A stretch of 62,246 nt of DNA from Chloroflexota bacterium. GTDB lineage: Bacteria; Chloroflexota; Anaerolineae; Anaerolineales; Villigracilaceae. This document shows, one piece after another, positions 50,559 through 61,500 of this stretch. The position numbers and the translations under genes are program-made. The stretch covers positions 1 to 62,246 of the forward strand of contig JAIOAQ010000016.1 in assembly GCA_019873735.1 (NCBI GenBank), given 5' to 3'. The notes under the pieces were generated by a model. The model worked only from the letters and a program-made list of their open reading frames with translations. It had not been told where the DNA came from and did not search any database. Position 1 is the first letter of the stretch. Every line of letters begins with the position of its first letter.

Positions 50559-51449
50559 ATGTCACCCCGGCGAACCTTTACCACAGCCCTGACTGTCATC
50601 CTGCTCTTAGGCATTTCCGCCTGCACGCGCAGCGGTTCCGGTCCAACGCCCGGGCTGGCTCCACCCACCCAGTCGGCCGCGCCGCCCACAGCGACGTCGG
50701 AGCCGATGGCCGCGCTGGTCAACGGAGAGGGGATTCCTGTCGCCGAATTTGAGGCCGAACTGGCGCGCTACCGCGCCGCTCAGTCTGCACTGGGCCGTGA
50801 AGTCACCCTGGAACAGGCCAGCCAGGCCGTGCTGGACGACTTGATCAATCAGACCCTGCTGGCACAAGCGGCCTATGCCGCCGGCTTCAGCGTAGATGAG
50901 GCTGACCTGCAGGCCCGCATCAGCGCGCTGGAGACACAAATTGGCGGAGCAGAAAAACTGCGCGCCTGGCAAACCGCTCACGGCTACACGCCAGAGACAT
51001 TTCAGGCGGCGTTGAAGCGTTCCCTGGCGGCTGCCTGGACGCGCGATCAGATTGCCGCTTCTGTCCCAGAGGCCGTTGAGCAAGTTCACGTCCGGCAGAT
51101 TCTGGTGTATAGTGAAGAAAAGGCGCTCGAAATCCAGAGTCAACTGGAGGCCGGTCAGGATTTTGATGAGTTGGCCGCGCTCTACGACCCGCTGACGCGT
51201 GGCGATTTGGGATGGTTTCCGCGCGGCTATCTGTTTGAGCCTGAGATCGAAAAAGCGGCCTTTGCCCTTGAACCCGGTCAGGTAAGCGGTATCATCGCTA
51301 CTCAGGTTGGCTTTCACATTCTCAAAGTGCTGGAACGCGACCCGCAACACCGCCTTTCGCCAGACGCCCGCCTTGCCCTGCAAGACCTGGCACTGCAGGA
51401 ATGGTTGAAAAAACAGCGCGAACAAAGCACGATTGTACTGGCGCCCTAA
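50559..51449 (+). CDS. Parvulin-type peptidyl-prolyl isomerase lipoprotein (PrsA/SurA-like)
   Basis: This 296-residue lipoprotein (lipobox GISAC) has a SurA-like N-terminal helical domain (about 60-180, VNGEGIPVAEFEAELARY, LDDLINQTLLAQAA) and a parvulin domain (about 185-285, VHVRQILVYSEEKALEI, GDLGWFPRGYL, FHILKVLERD). It should help proteins fold outside the membrane. The ATG at 50559 follows the promoter directly. An upstream reading from 50481 would start within groEL and its terminator and is rejected. Confidence 0.93.
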   Translation: MSPRRTFTTALTVILLLGISACTRSGSGPTPGLAPPTQSAAPPTATSEPMAALVNGEGIPVAEFEAELARYRAAQSALGREVTLEQASQAVLDDLINQTLLAQAAYAAGFSVDEADLQARISALETQIGGAEKLRAWQTAHGYTPETFQAALKRSLAAAWTRDQIAASVPEAVEQVHVRQILVYSEEKALEIQSQLEAGQDFDELAALYDPLTRGDLGWFPRGYLFEPEIEKAAFALEPGQVSGIIATQVGFHILKVLERDPQHRLSPDARLALQDLALQEWLKKQREQSTIVLAP

Positions 51450-51478
51450 CCAGCCTCACCTTGAGGGAGATAACATCC

Positions 51479-52225
51479 ATGGACAAATTCAACTTTGGTT
51501 CCCCTTCATCTTCTTCACGGCCTTTGCCATCGGTTTGGGATATTTTGAGCATCCTGGCGCTCCTGCTAACCGTCTGTGTGCTGGGTTACTATCTGCTGGT
51601 CTTCATCAACCCGTATTCCCGGTTGAATCCGCTCCCGCCTCCTACCCCCTACGGCATGGGGCAACCGGCTCCTACCATCACGCCGCTGGGCCCCCCGCCA
51701 ACCTGGACTCCCACCGCCACCATCGAGCCGACCGCCACCATCACCATCGCCCCTACCTGGACGCCGATTGCAACCAACACGCCCTATTCCTTTGTGAAGC
51801 CGTCGAAAACGCCCAAGCCAAGCGCGACCCCCAAAGTGACATACCCGTTTACGGCCACCGTCTCGGCGATCGAAAGCGCCATCATCCACCCAGACCTGGG
51901 CTGTAACTGGTTAGGCGTGGGCGGCGAAGCCACCGACCTGAATAACAGCCCGGTATTGTATCTGGTTGTCCGCATGGGCGGGACCTTGGGCGGGAAAATC
52001 CTCGATCCCAATCTGCACACCACTGTCACCGGCGTGGCGCCGCAATATGGGCGCGCCGGTTTCGAATTCCAGTTGGGGAATGCGCCGGCCGCATCAGAAA
52101 AAGATGCCTTATGGGTGCAATTGCTCGATCAAGCCGGCCTACCGCTTTCAGACAAAGTCTATTTCAGCACATACAATGACTGCAAAAAGAATCTGATCCT
52201 GGTGCGCTTCAAAAAAGTCAAGTAA
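51479..52225 (+). CDS. Membrane-anchored protein with a PT-rich linker and a beta domain
   Basis: This 248-residue protein has one helix near residues 25-45 (ILSILALLLTVCVLGYYLLVF), a long Pro/Thr linker (about 55-125) and a small C-terminal domain with two Cys (LGCNWLGVGGEATDLNNSP, TYNDCKKN). I do not recognise the last domain. It may be a glycan- or protein-binding surface module. GAGGGAGA precedes the ATG at 51479. It follows the parvulin gene by 29 nt and is probably co-transcribed. Confidence 0.78.
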   Translation: MDKFNFGSPSSSSRPLPSVWDILSILALLLTVCVLGYYLLVFINPYSRLNPLPPPTPYGMGQPAPTITPLGPPPTWTPTATIEPTATITIAPTWTPIATNTPYSFVKPSKTPKPSATPKVTYPFTATVSAIESAIIHPDLGCNWLGVGGEATDLNNSPVLYLVVRMGGTLGGKILDPNLHTTVTGVAPQYGRAGFEFQLGNAPAASEKDALWVQLLDQAGLPLSDKVYFSTYNDCKKNLILVRFKKVK

Positions 52226-52256
52226 CACACGCCAACACACCGAAAGTTTTTATGAA

Positions 52257-52275
52257 CAGGGCCTGCAGGCCTTTC
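52257..52275 (+). terminator. Weak hairpin after the 51479 gene
   Basis: GGGCCTGCAGGCC followed by TTTCTTT contains a 12-nt palindrome that could form a short hairpin. It is a modest candidate stop for the previous transcript. Confidence 0.3.
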
Positions 52276-52318
52276 TTTGGCTTTCAAATTTGTAGACATA
52301 AATCGTTACTCAAAAGAA

Positions 52319-52346
52319 TTGACGCTTCTGAGTTATAGGTTAAAAT
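52319..52346 (+). promoter_or_regulatory. Promoter of the giant surface-protein gene
   Basis: TTGACG (52319-52324) and TAAAAT (52341-52346) are 16 nt apart. The predicted start at about 52353 leaves a leader of about 238 nt, much longer than elsewhere in the window. Confidence 0.5.
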
Positions 52347-52352
52347 AAAATG

Positions 52353-52590
52353 AGCAATCACCGCATCTCAGATTGGCGGGGTCATACCTGTGAGGCAAGC
52401 GCTGCTAAAGAAACCGCCAAGTCAATCAACACAATTACACGGCCATAAAAAACTTCAAGACCTATTACGGGTGCCATGACCCAGGGCTCAAAATTGGTCG
52501 CTTATTAAGAACCCTGGCGAGCAAATAGCGAAACCGACCGTAGTCGTGTTTCGTGTTTTTTTAAGAGCATTATTCAACTTCAAGGTGCCC
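52353..52590 (+). ncRNA. Structured 5' leader with alternative hairpins, candidate riboswitch/attenuator
   Basis: The leader contains stem P1 (TTGGCGG at 52373-52379 with CCGCCAA at 52414-52420). It also has a stem CCAGGG/CCCTGG (52481-52486 with 52512-52517). A third pairing of TCGCTTATT (52498-52506) with AATAGCGA (52524-52531), possibly extended by GGTCG/CGACC, would form a pseudoknot with the second stem. The last pairing uses bases that also form the terminator at 52529-52562, so the two are exclusive. No known riboswitch class was recognised. The region has no convincing gene. Confidence 0.45.
52529..52562 (+). terminator. Intrinsic terminator inside the leader of the giant gene
   Basis: CGAAAC-CGAC, loop CGTA, GTCG-T-GTTTCG forms a 10-bp stem with one bulged T, followed by TG and seven T. 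Only 28 nt separate it from the ATG, too little for another promoter, so transcripts of the giant gene must read through it. Confidence 0.7.
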
Positions 52591-55500
52591 ATGAAAACTT
52601 CAACCCACAACCGTAATTTCATGCTGCCTGGTATTTTACTGGTCATTCTCACGCTGCTGCTCAATGGACGACCTCCCCTAACAGCCCAGGCGGCGCCGAT
52701 TGTGCCCGAATCTGGAACGGCCGCACCTGCGTTTGCCGCTGTTCCTGATGTCACCCTAAACGTCCCGGCCGAGGTTTTCATCGGCCAGGACGTTTCTTTT
52801 TCGGTCACCTTCGACAACAACGACCCCGACCCGGGTTATGGCCCTATTATTGACATTATCATCCCATCCACCGGCTTCGATGGCGACGGCGATGGATTGG
52901 GCAACTCAAAGATCCAGGCTTCCTTCATGGGCATCCCCTTCGTCAACGGCGACACCATGCGCATTTTGCAGTTTGACGCCAGTTGTCAGGCGGTTCACCC
53001 CTTCTTCCAAGATATGACCGGGGCTTACGCCACCATCAATTGTCCTCCGGGCGTCAACCCCGGCGACCGTCTGGTGGTGCTGCGCCTGCCGTTTGGCTCG
53101 TTCACCCAGGATCAACCGCCGGCAACAGTGGATGTCACCGTAGATATGAGCAACTATGCCAATGTGAATGAGCCGCTCACCATCCTGGCACGCGGCGGCT
53201 ATCAGTTCGGTTACACCCCCACCAATGACTGGTGCTGCGGCGACCCGGCCTGGCCGGATGCAGTTGACCAGAACTGGCACCCATCTTCTGTTGAACCCAT
53301 CCTGTACACCTTCTCCAAATCCTACAACGGCCCGGAAGGCGAGACAGCCACCGGCCCCAACTTTCGCACGTATTACCCCGATTCTTACACCATCAACGTT
53401 CAGATTGCCCCCGGCCAAAGCATCACCTCGCTTCAGATTAGCGACATCCTGCCCGATGACGGCCGTCCCGCGCCCGGCGATGTTGGCAACCTGCAGTACA
53501 ACAGTTTGATCAGTTCCAGCCCGGCAGGCGCCTCCTGCGTCACCAACCCGAACCCGCTGACGGTTCCAGGCGGGACCCTGACCTGCTCCTGGCCAGCCCC
53601 GGTCTCCAACGCGGCCAGCCTGACCTTTGACTTCCACATCCCCCTTCGGGATGCAGACGGCAACCCGGTGCTTGACCCCGCCTCAGGAGACGATTTCACT
53701 TCCTGCAACAACCTGACGGTCAGCGGCTCGTGGACTCCTCTCGACCCAGACGACAATCCGGTTACTATCAATGAAAACCCGTCCGGCTGCGAAGCCGAAT
53801 TGACGTACAAGTCTATCGCCATTCAGAAAGGTGTGGCCGTGCAGGGCGGCGGCGAACCTGCGCCCGGCAAAACCCTGGAATACACACTTGATTTCCAGGT
53901 CTCCGATTTCTTCGCCTTTCGGGATGTGGTGGTCACCGATGCAATCTCAGACGGCCAGCATTTCAATCCAGCCTTCACCCCCACCCTGCAGATTAACGGC
54001 AATTCTTACACCCTGGCCGCTGCGCCTATGAGCGCAAACAACGTGAACGTCATCTGTGATTACAGCGGCGCAGTCGCCTCTCCGCCCGCGCCTCCCGGCG
54101 CCTGCGATGTGGTTGACTCGCTGCCGCCCGACGGCAAGACAACAATTGTCTTCAATGTTTCCTCAGAAATCATCAACCGCGGGCAGGACGGCAAACTCAT
54201 CGGCGGCTGCGTGCCGACGAGCGGCACCGGCGGTAGCGATCCGGACTGCGGCACGTACAACGATGGCCCCACCACCGGCCGCATTATCTTCCAAACCGTG
54301 ATTCAGCAGAACTTCACCGACACCTACCCCTCCGGCGACCCCAGCGTGGACCAAGGTGACGTGCTGAATAATGATGTTTCTGTTGAAGGGCTGGTCCTGT
54401 CCACTGCCGATGTTTCCACCGTTACCGGCAGAGAGAGCGACGATTCTAATGCCGGGGTTGTCATTGGGCGTAAGGATCTGACCAAGTCCATCTACGCCGT
54501 CACCGAATCAGACGGCGTCACCCTCACCTGCGGCCCCGGCGGCCCAATCGATCCCTGCCCGAACAACGTTGAAGTCAAACCAGGAGACCGCGTCACGTAC
54601 CGCCTGCAATACGGCCTGTTAACCAGCGATGTCGAAGACTTGTATTTCGATGACTTCCTGCCCCTGCCCGTCTTTCACGTGGATGACCCGGATGAGGACG
54701 GTTCCTCCGGCCCTGCCTGGACATTTTCGACCAGCGGCGGCATCCCCGGCCCAGGCGTTGTTGGGCTGGGCCCGGACGATACTTTTTACGCTTATATGCA
54801 GGACGGGTTGAACGATAGCGGCCCTTACGATACCGATGGCCAGATTACCGGCCAAATAGACGCCAACTCTCACAACCCCGGTCCAACAGTGGACCCCGTC
54901 CTGAGTGCAAACGCGCTCAACAACCGGCTCAGGATTGCCTATGCCACCTATGACGACACACGGGACAATGAAACCGTTGTCGACCTGCTCTTCACCGTCG
55001 TCGTCTCCGATGATCCCTTTGCCGACCGCCTGTATCTGACCAACCAGGCCCAGGCCTACGAGGGCAGCACCAACGGCAGCCCCGCAGACGCGGCTTCCCT
55101 TGTACAAATTATCCTCACCGAGCCGGTGCTGGTCTCGAACAAAGGCGTGGTTGCCACCAGCAACCCCAATGCCGTCTTTGTCCCCGACCCGCCCGCGCCT
55201 GTAACCTTCAATGCTCCTGGCACAGCCGGAGCACGCTGGAGTGGCGTGATCGATTCTGCTTTGCTGGCCACCAATCGCATTGACAGCGACCTGTCCGGCG
55301 TTGACGGCGGCGACCTGGTCACCTTTGCTATTGTCATTGAGAATGTAGGCTCGAGCCTGAAAGGCGCCTTTGACATCACCATTCTGGATACCCTGCCGGC
55401 CCAATTCCAGATCCCGGCCGGGGGGCTGAACCTGCGCGTTGCCAATGGAGACAACAGTTCAACCTTCACCTTCACCCGCCCGGATGGCACGCCCGCCGTA

Positions 55501-58500
55501 CCCGCAGATTTGTTCACAACCGGTATCCGTATCGAAGACCCTGACCCCGATCATGGCGCCTGTCAAGGGCATACTGTCGGCAATGGCAAAAACATCCTGA
55601 TTATCACTTACGATTTGCAACTTAAGGATGACGTTCCACCGGGAAGTGTGATCAACACGGCTTCGCTGACCAATTACGCCGGCTCTGATGGCGGCCCCAA
55701 TCACCTGGACGAAAACCAGGAGGATGATGCCGAAGTCACTACCCTGACGGCCATTGACAAAACGCTGGATAGCAGCGAACTGGAAAATACGGCCAACGCG
55801 ACGGATGAGGCCGTCATCGGCGAATACGTCACCTACCGCGTCGTTGTCACCGTCCCCGAAGGCCAGACGCCCGGCGCCACGCTGACAGATACGCTGGACG
55901 CAGGCCTGGCCTTTGTCGCCTGCGATTCGATCACGCCTTCATCCGCCGACCTGACCACCAGCATCGCCGGCGGCTTTGCCTCCATTTGCTCCAATCCAAC
56001 TGTTGCCGCAGGCGGCGGTCAGGTAGCCTGGGACTTCGGCACCCTGACCAACGTCAACCGCGACGACAGCACCCCAGAGACTCTCACCATTCTTTACCGC
56101 GTCCTGCCGCTCAACATCGCTGCAAACCAGGCCGGCACGTCCTTGAACAACTCGGCCGAGTACGCATGGAGCGGCGGACCTTATAACGCCAGCGGCAGCC
56201 TGACCGATTCGGCAGAAAACGTCACCATCATCGAACCCTCGGTCGTCCCGTCCAAATCGGTCTACAACGTGGATAAGGGGCTAGATGGCGATTATGACGC
56301 CAATGACACCATCCGCTACACCATCACGCTTCAAAACAACAACCCGGCTTCGACTGACGCCTTCGATGTCACTTTTCAAGACATCCTGCCCAATGATGGC
56401 AGCGAGTCATTTATCGTCAATCCCGTGATTCCGGTCGGCGGTGTGACCGACACAGGCGGCATTTTGGGCGATGCAGACTTTGAGATCGTCTGCGATGACC
56501 CCCCCGCTTGCGCCGCGCCAAATATCTGGACGGTACGCTCGGTCTCTGATTTTGATTTCCCCTGGGACGCGGGCCGTACCATTACCATCCGGGTAGAAGG
56601 CAAAATCTCGGTCAATGTTTCGCCTGGCCAGGTGGTGACAAACACTGCTGAAGTGCGCTGGACTTCGTTGGATGGCGTTGTCACCAATCGCTCTTCTTAC
56701 AATGGCGATTCTGACGAACGTACCGGCGCCGATGGCATTGGCGGCGCGTTGAACGATTACGCCGCCGAGGCCGACGTGGACATGCCCATCGACCAGGTCA
56801 CGCCCCAAAAGTACCTGGTGACAACCTCTGAACTCCATACCGGAACCGATTCCGGCAGCCGCGAGCGCGTCTCGGTAGGTGAAATCGTCCGTTACCGGCT
56901 GGTCGTCTCCCTGCCAGAAAGTACGTTGATCAACTTCCAGATCCGCGATAACCTGCCGGATGGCATGACCTTCCTGAACGATGGCACCGCCAAAGTGGTC
57001 TTCGTTTCCGACAGCGGCGTGGTCTCCTATGATTACGGCACACTGCCGGTGCCAGCCATCCCGGCAGCCTGCTACCTGGCCGATGACGGCAATCCGGTCA
57101 CGGCCACCCATCCGGCCATCCCGCCTGCCTGCCCGGCCATGGCCGACAACAACATCGGCAGCACAAACAGCACCGACACCAATGTGGATAACTACACCAC
57201 CGGCGCAGATGTGTTCTTCAAACTCGGTCGAGTCATCAACTATGACGACGACCCGGATGCCGAGTATGCCATCCTGGAATTCAATGCGCTGGTAGATAAT
57301 AACGGCGCGCCGGCGACCACCAATGACCGCGGCGACCTGCTACGCAACAATTTCAACGTTTTCGTCAACGGCAGTCCGTCCGGCACAATCTCCACCGATG
57401 CAGATGTATATGTCTCTGAACCATACCTGACCCTGGACAAAGCCATTAACCCGCCGCTCGGCCCGAACCCCGACGCCGGCGATACGGTTACGTATGTTTT
57501 GACCATCAACGCTTCCAGCGGAGACAACTACGCCACCGCCTTCGACATCAGCCTGACCGACGCCCTGAACGCACACCTGGTTCCCCTCAGCGCCGTCATC
57601 ACCAGCACCACCCAGAGCGACCCCTGCGTTGGGAACGGAGCCGGCACAACACCGTTCACCAGCAGTATCAACCTCACGGGTCAGGATGTAACCCTGACCG
57701 CCTCCTGCCTCGACCCCGGCAGCCAAATCGTTGCGACCATCACCGCGCGCATTGCCGATGATGCCCCCGCCGGAACGCAAATTCCCAATCAGGGACAGTT
57801 GACCTATACCAGCCTGCCCGGCAGCGGCACAAGCGGCAACCCGACCGGCTCGGATACCCCCGGCGGCTCCGGCGCTGAGAACGGCGAGCGCGACGGCTCG
57901 GACGGCCCAAGCGGCTCACCCAATGATCATGCCTTCAATGACAACGCAGACTTTACCCTTGCCGCCCCAACCTTCACCAAAGCACGCATTAGCCCGCTTC
58001 CCGGCACAGACGACATCGTCCAGCCCGGCGAACTGGTCGCTTACCGCATCGTGGTCACCCTGCCGGAGGGCGATACCGAATCCCTGGTAATTCAAGATTT
58101 GCTCCCCACCGGCTTCACCTTCGTCAGCGGCTCACTCTCCAGCGGGGCAAACGTCACCGCCAGCCTGGCGTCCAGCCCATCGGCGGGAGACAACACCCTG
58201 GTCTGGGTCTTCAACAGCCCGGTGACCAACGCCTATGACAATGTGGCTGACGCCAAGGATACCCTGACGCTGGACTATACGGTGCGCGTCACTTCGGCCG
58301 CGCCTGCCAACACCACCCCGCTCAACAACGGCAATGACGCCGTCAACACGGCCGATACTTATTACACGCCCGAAGGCGGCTCTTCCACCAATATTGGCCC
58401 GCAAAACGCGCGCATTGACGTGGTCAAACCGGCAATCACAGCCACCAAAGTCCTGGTGCCTTCAACGCCCACCCTCCGCGATGCGGGCGACACAATCCGA

Positions 58501-61500
58501 TATCAGGTTACCATCCGCAATACCGGCGCGGCCGAAAGTGTGGCCTATGATGTCTATTTCCAGGACAATTTGAGCAACCTGACCGATTACGATACGGCCT
58601 ACACCCTGTCCTGCGTCAAGAATCCGGGCGCGGTTGCACTGACCTATGAAATGGACGACCTGAGTGACGGCTTCGACACCACGCCCGATGCCTTTATCGC
58701 CGCCCTGGATCAGTTCCATATTGCCGGCGACCTCGAAGAAGGCCAGCCCAATTCCTGGCAATTGAGGCAATACGCTGCCACAGGCGAGGAAATTGTGTGT
58801 ACCTACCAGGCCGTTGTCCTGACCACCGTACAGCCGGGCAATTCCATTTCCAACCAGGTAGATGCCTACCTGGACAGCGCCGAAGGCCCGCAGCCCGGTG
58901 AGGAAAGTTTTGCCGACACGCCCAATGTGGTCACCGTCACCGTGCCGAATCCGTCTATTTCCAAAATCTTCGTGGTCTCCTCCGAATCCGGCACGGCCGA
59001 TACCCCCGCGCCGCCGCGCGGCGCGATTGGCGAAATCATGCGCTATCGGCTGGCAGTTAATCTCATTGAGGGCACGCATACCAACCTGCAAATTTTCGAT
59101 TATGTTCCACCCGGTATGCTCTTCCTCAACGACGGCACAGCCAGGGTGGCTTTTGTCTCAGATGGCAGCGGTATCATTTCGTCCACCATTACCCCGGCTC
59201 TGCCCGGCTGCGGCGGTTTGAATGTCACCGGCACGGCCAGTGACCTGATTTCGGTCCCCTCTGCCTCGGTCACCTGCCCATTGCCCGATACAGCCGTCTC
59301 CCGCTTGCGCGCTTCAAACGATGACAACTATGCTCCTGACACCGACTTCTGGTTCAGCCTGGGCGATGTGGTCAACAGCGACTCAGATGCTGCCCCCGAC
59401 AACGAGTACATCATCATCGAGTTCAATGCTCTGATCGCCAACGTCACGGCATCGAATCAGGCATACAACAACGCTACCGGCGCCCCCATTACAACTAGTC
59501 GGGGCAACTATGCCGATCTCTATCTGAGCGGCAGCGGCACCCGGACATCACGCTCGGCTACAATCACTATCAACGTTGCCGAACCGGTCATCTACAATGT
59601 TAACAAGACCGGTAATATCACCGAAGGCGACGCGGGTGATGTCATTCATTACACCGTCACCTTCACCAACACCAGCGCCGGCAGCAACACCAACCTCTCG
59701 CCTGCTTACGACGTCCGCCTGCTGGATAACCTGCCCGTCTATGTCACGCTTGACGTGAGCAGCATCAGCGCCTCTGGCGCCAGCGGATGTGCCACCGGCA
59801 TTGACACCAGCAACTCCAGCGGCAACACGGTGGACGTACGCATTGATACCGTCCCGCCGCTATGCGCTGTGACAGTTGAATACGAAGCCACCATCCGCGA
59901 GGACGCCCCGGCCGGCGTAGAAATCGACAACACCGCCCAGGTCACCTACACCAGCCTGCCCGGCACCGGCACAGTTGGCAACCCGACCGGCTCGAACACC
60001 CCCGGCGGCTCTGGCGCCAATTATGGCGAGCGCAACGGCACCAGCGGTGGCAACAACGACTATAACGACAGCGACGGGCACCGCGTCACCCTCCTCAACC
60101 CGCCCGCCATCGTCAAGAATGCCCCACCGCGCGCTCAATACACCATCGGTGAAGACGTCACCTACCCGCTGCTCATCACCCTGCCCGAAGGCACCACCCG
60201 CAACGTCCTGGTCATCGATAGCATTCCAGACGGCATGCAGTACATCGGCTACAGCCTGGATGCTAGCGGCTACAACGGCTCCTTCGCCAACAACCCACCC
60301 ACCATCACCGGCGGCGCGGGGGATGGCGATGATGTCACCTTCGATTTTGGCGATATCGTCACCACCGACGACAACAACCCGAACAACAACTCCTTTACGT
60401 TGAACGTCACTCTGCGCGTCTTGAACGTGGCTGCTAACCAGAATCAGGATACGCTCACCAACAGCGCCCTGCTGCGTTACACCCTTGGCGCAGGCGGCAG
60501 CCCGACGGACATCCCCGGCGGCTCACAGGATATCACCGTCATTGAACCCATCCTGAATGTCGTCAAGTCGGCCGATGATTCCACCTGGCTGTACGGTCAG
60601 ACCGTCACCTACACCCTCGACCTGTCTCATGTCAGCGGCGACCCGAACCCGGCCAATAACAGCACCGCAGACGCCTACGATCTGATCGTCACTGACATCG
60701 TTCCTGCCGGACTGACCTACAGCGGCGTTGGCGCCTTGCCGGCCAACTGGACGTTTGACGACTCGGCGGCTCCTGTCCTGACCTGGGCCTGCCTCACAGC
60801 GAATGGCTGTTCCCTGCCCCTGGGCAACACGGCCCAACTCTCCTTCACCGCCACAGTGGACAGCCCGCCCGACCCCGACGCCCTGGATGGCACAAATAGC
60901 ACCGCCACCAACAACGTCCGCCTGACCTGGACCTCAATGTCTGGCGACAACAACCCCGGCACAACCACCGGCGAGCGCGACGGCTCAGACGGCCCAACCG
61001 GCTCGCTCAACGACTATGCAGACGATGCTGACCACACCGGCGGTCTTGAGTTGGTCGCCATTGGCAACCGCGTCTGGTACGATACCGGCGCAGGCGGCGG
61101 CATCCCCGACAATGGCATTCAGGACGGCACCGAAGCGGGCGTAGCCGGCGTCAATCTTGAACTCTATCTCGCCGGTCAGGTACCCGGCACAGACACCCCG
61201 CTTGCCACAACCACCACCGACGCCAACGGCAACTATCAGTTCGACCGTCTGCTGCCTGGCCAGTACTTTGTCCATATCCCTGCCTCCCAGTTCCAGGCCG
61301 GCGGCGCGCTCGAAGGCTATCGCTCCAGCACCGGCCATGGTGTAGATGAAACCCTCGACCAGGACACGGACGAAAACGGCATTGACGTGCCCAACCTGGC
61401 CGCTAGCGGCATCAGCACGCCGGTCTACAACCTCCAGCCAAATGCCCTGCGCACCGGCGAAGACCAGGCCAGTTACACCGGTTCGCTGGATGACGACAAC

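Noticed and set aside
52350..52448. 32-codon open frame in the leader of the giant gene, possible leader peptide
   Set aside because: Its ATG lies before the predicted transcription start and it has no ribosome site, so the structure explanation is preferred.
52353..52590. Known cyclic-di-GMP, c-di-AMP or SAM riboswitch in the leader
   Set aside because: The conserved core words of those classes were looked for by eye and not found in the right order, so no class is assigned.
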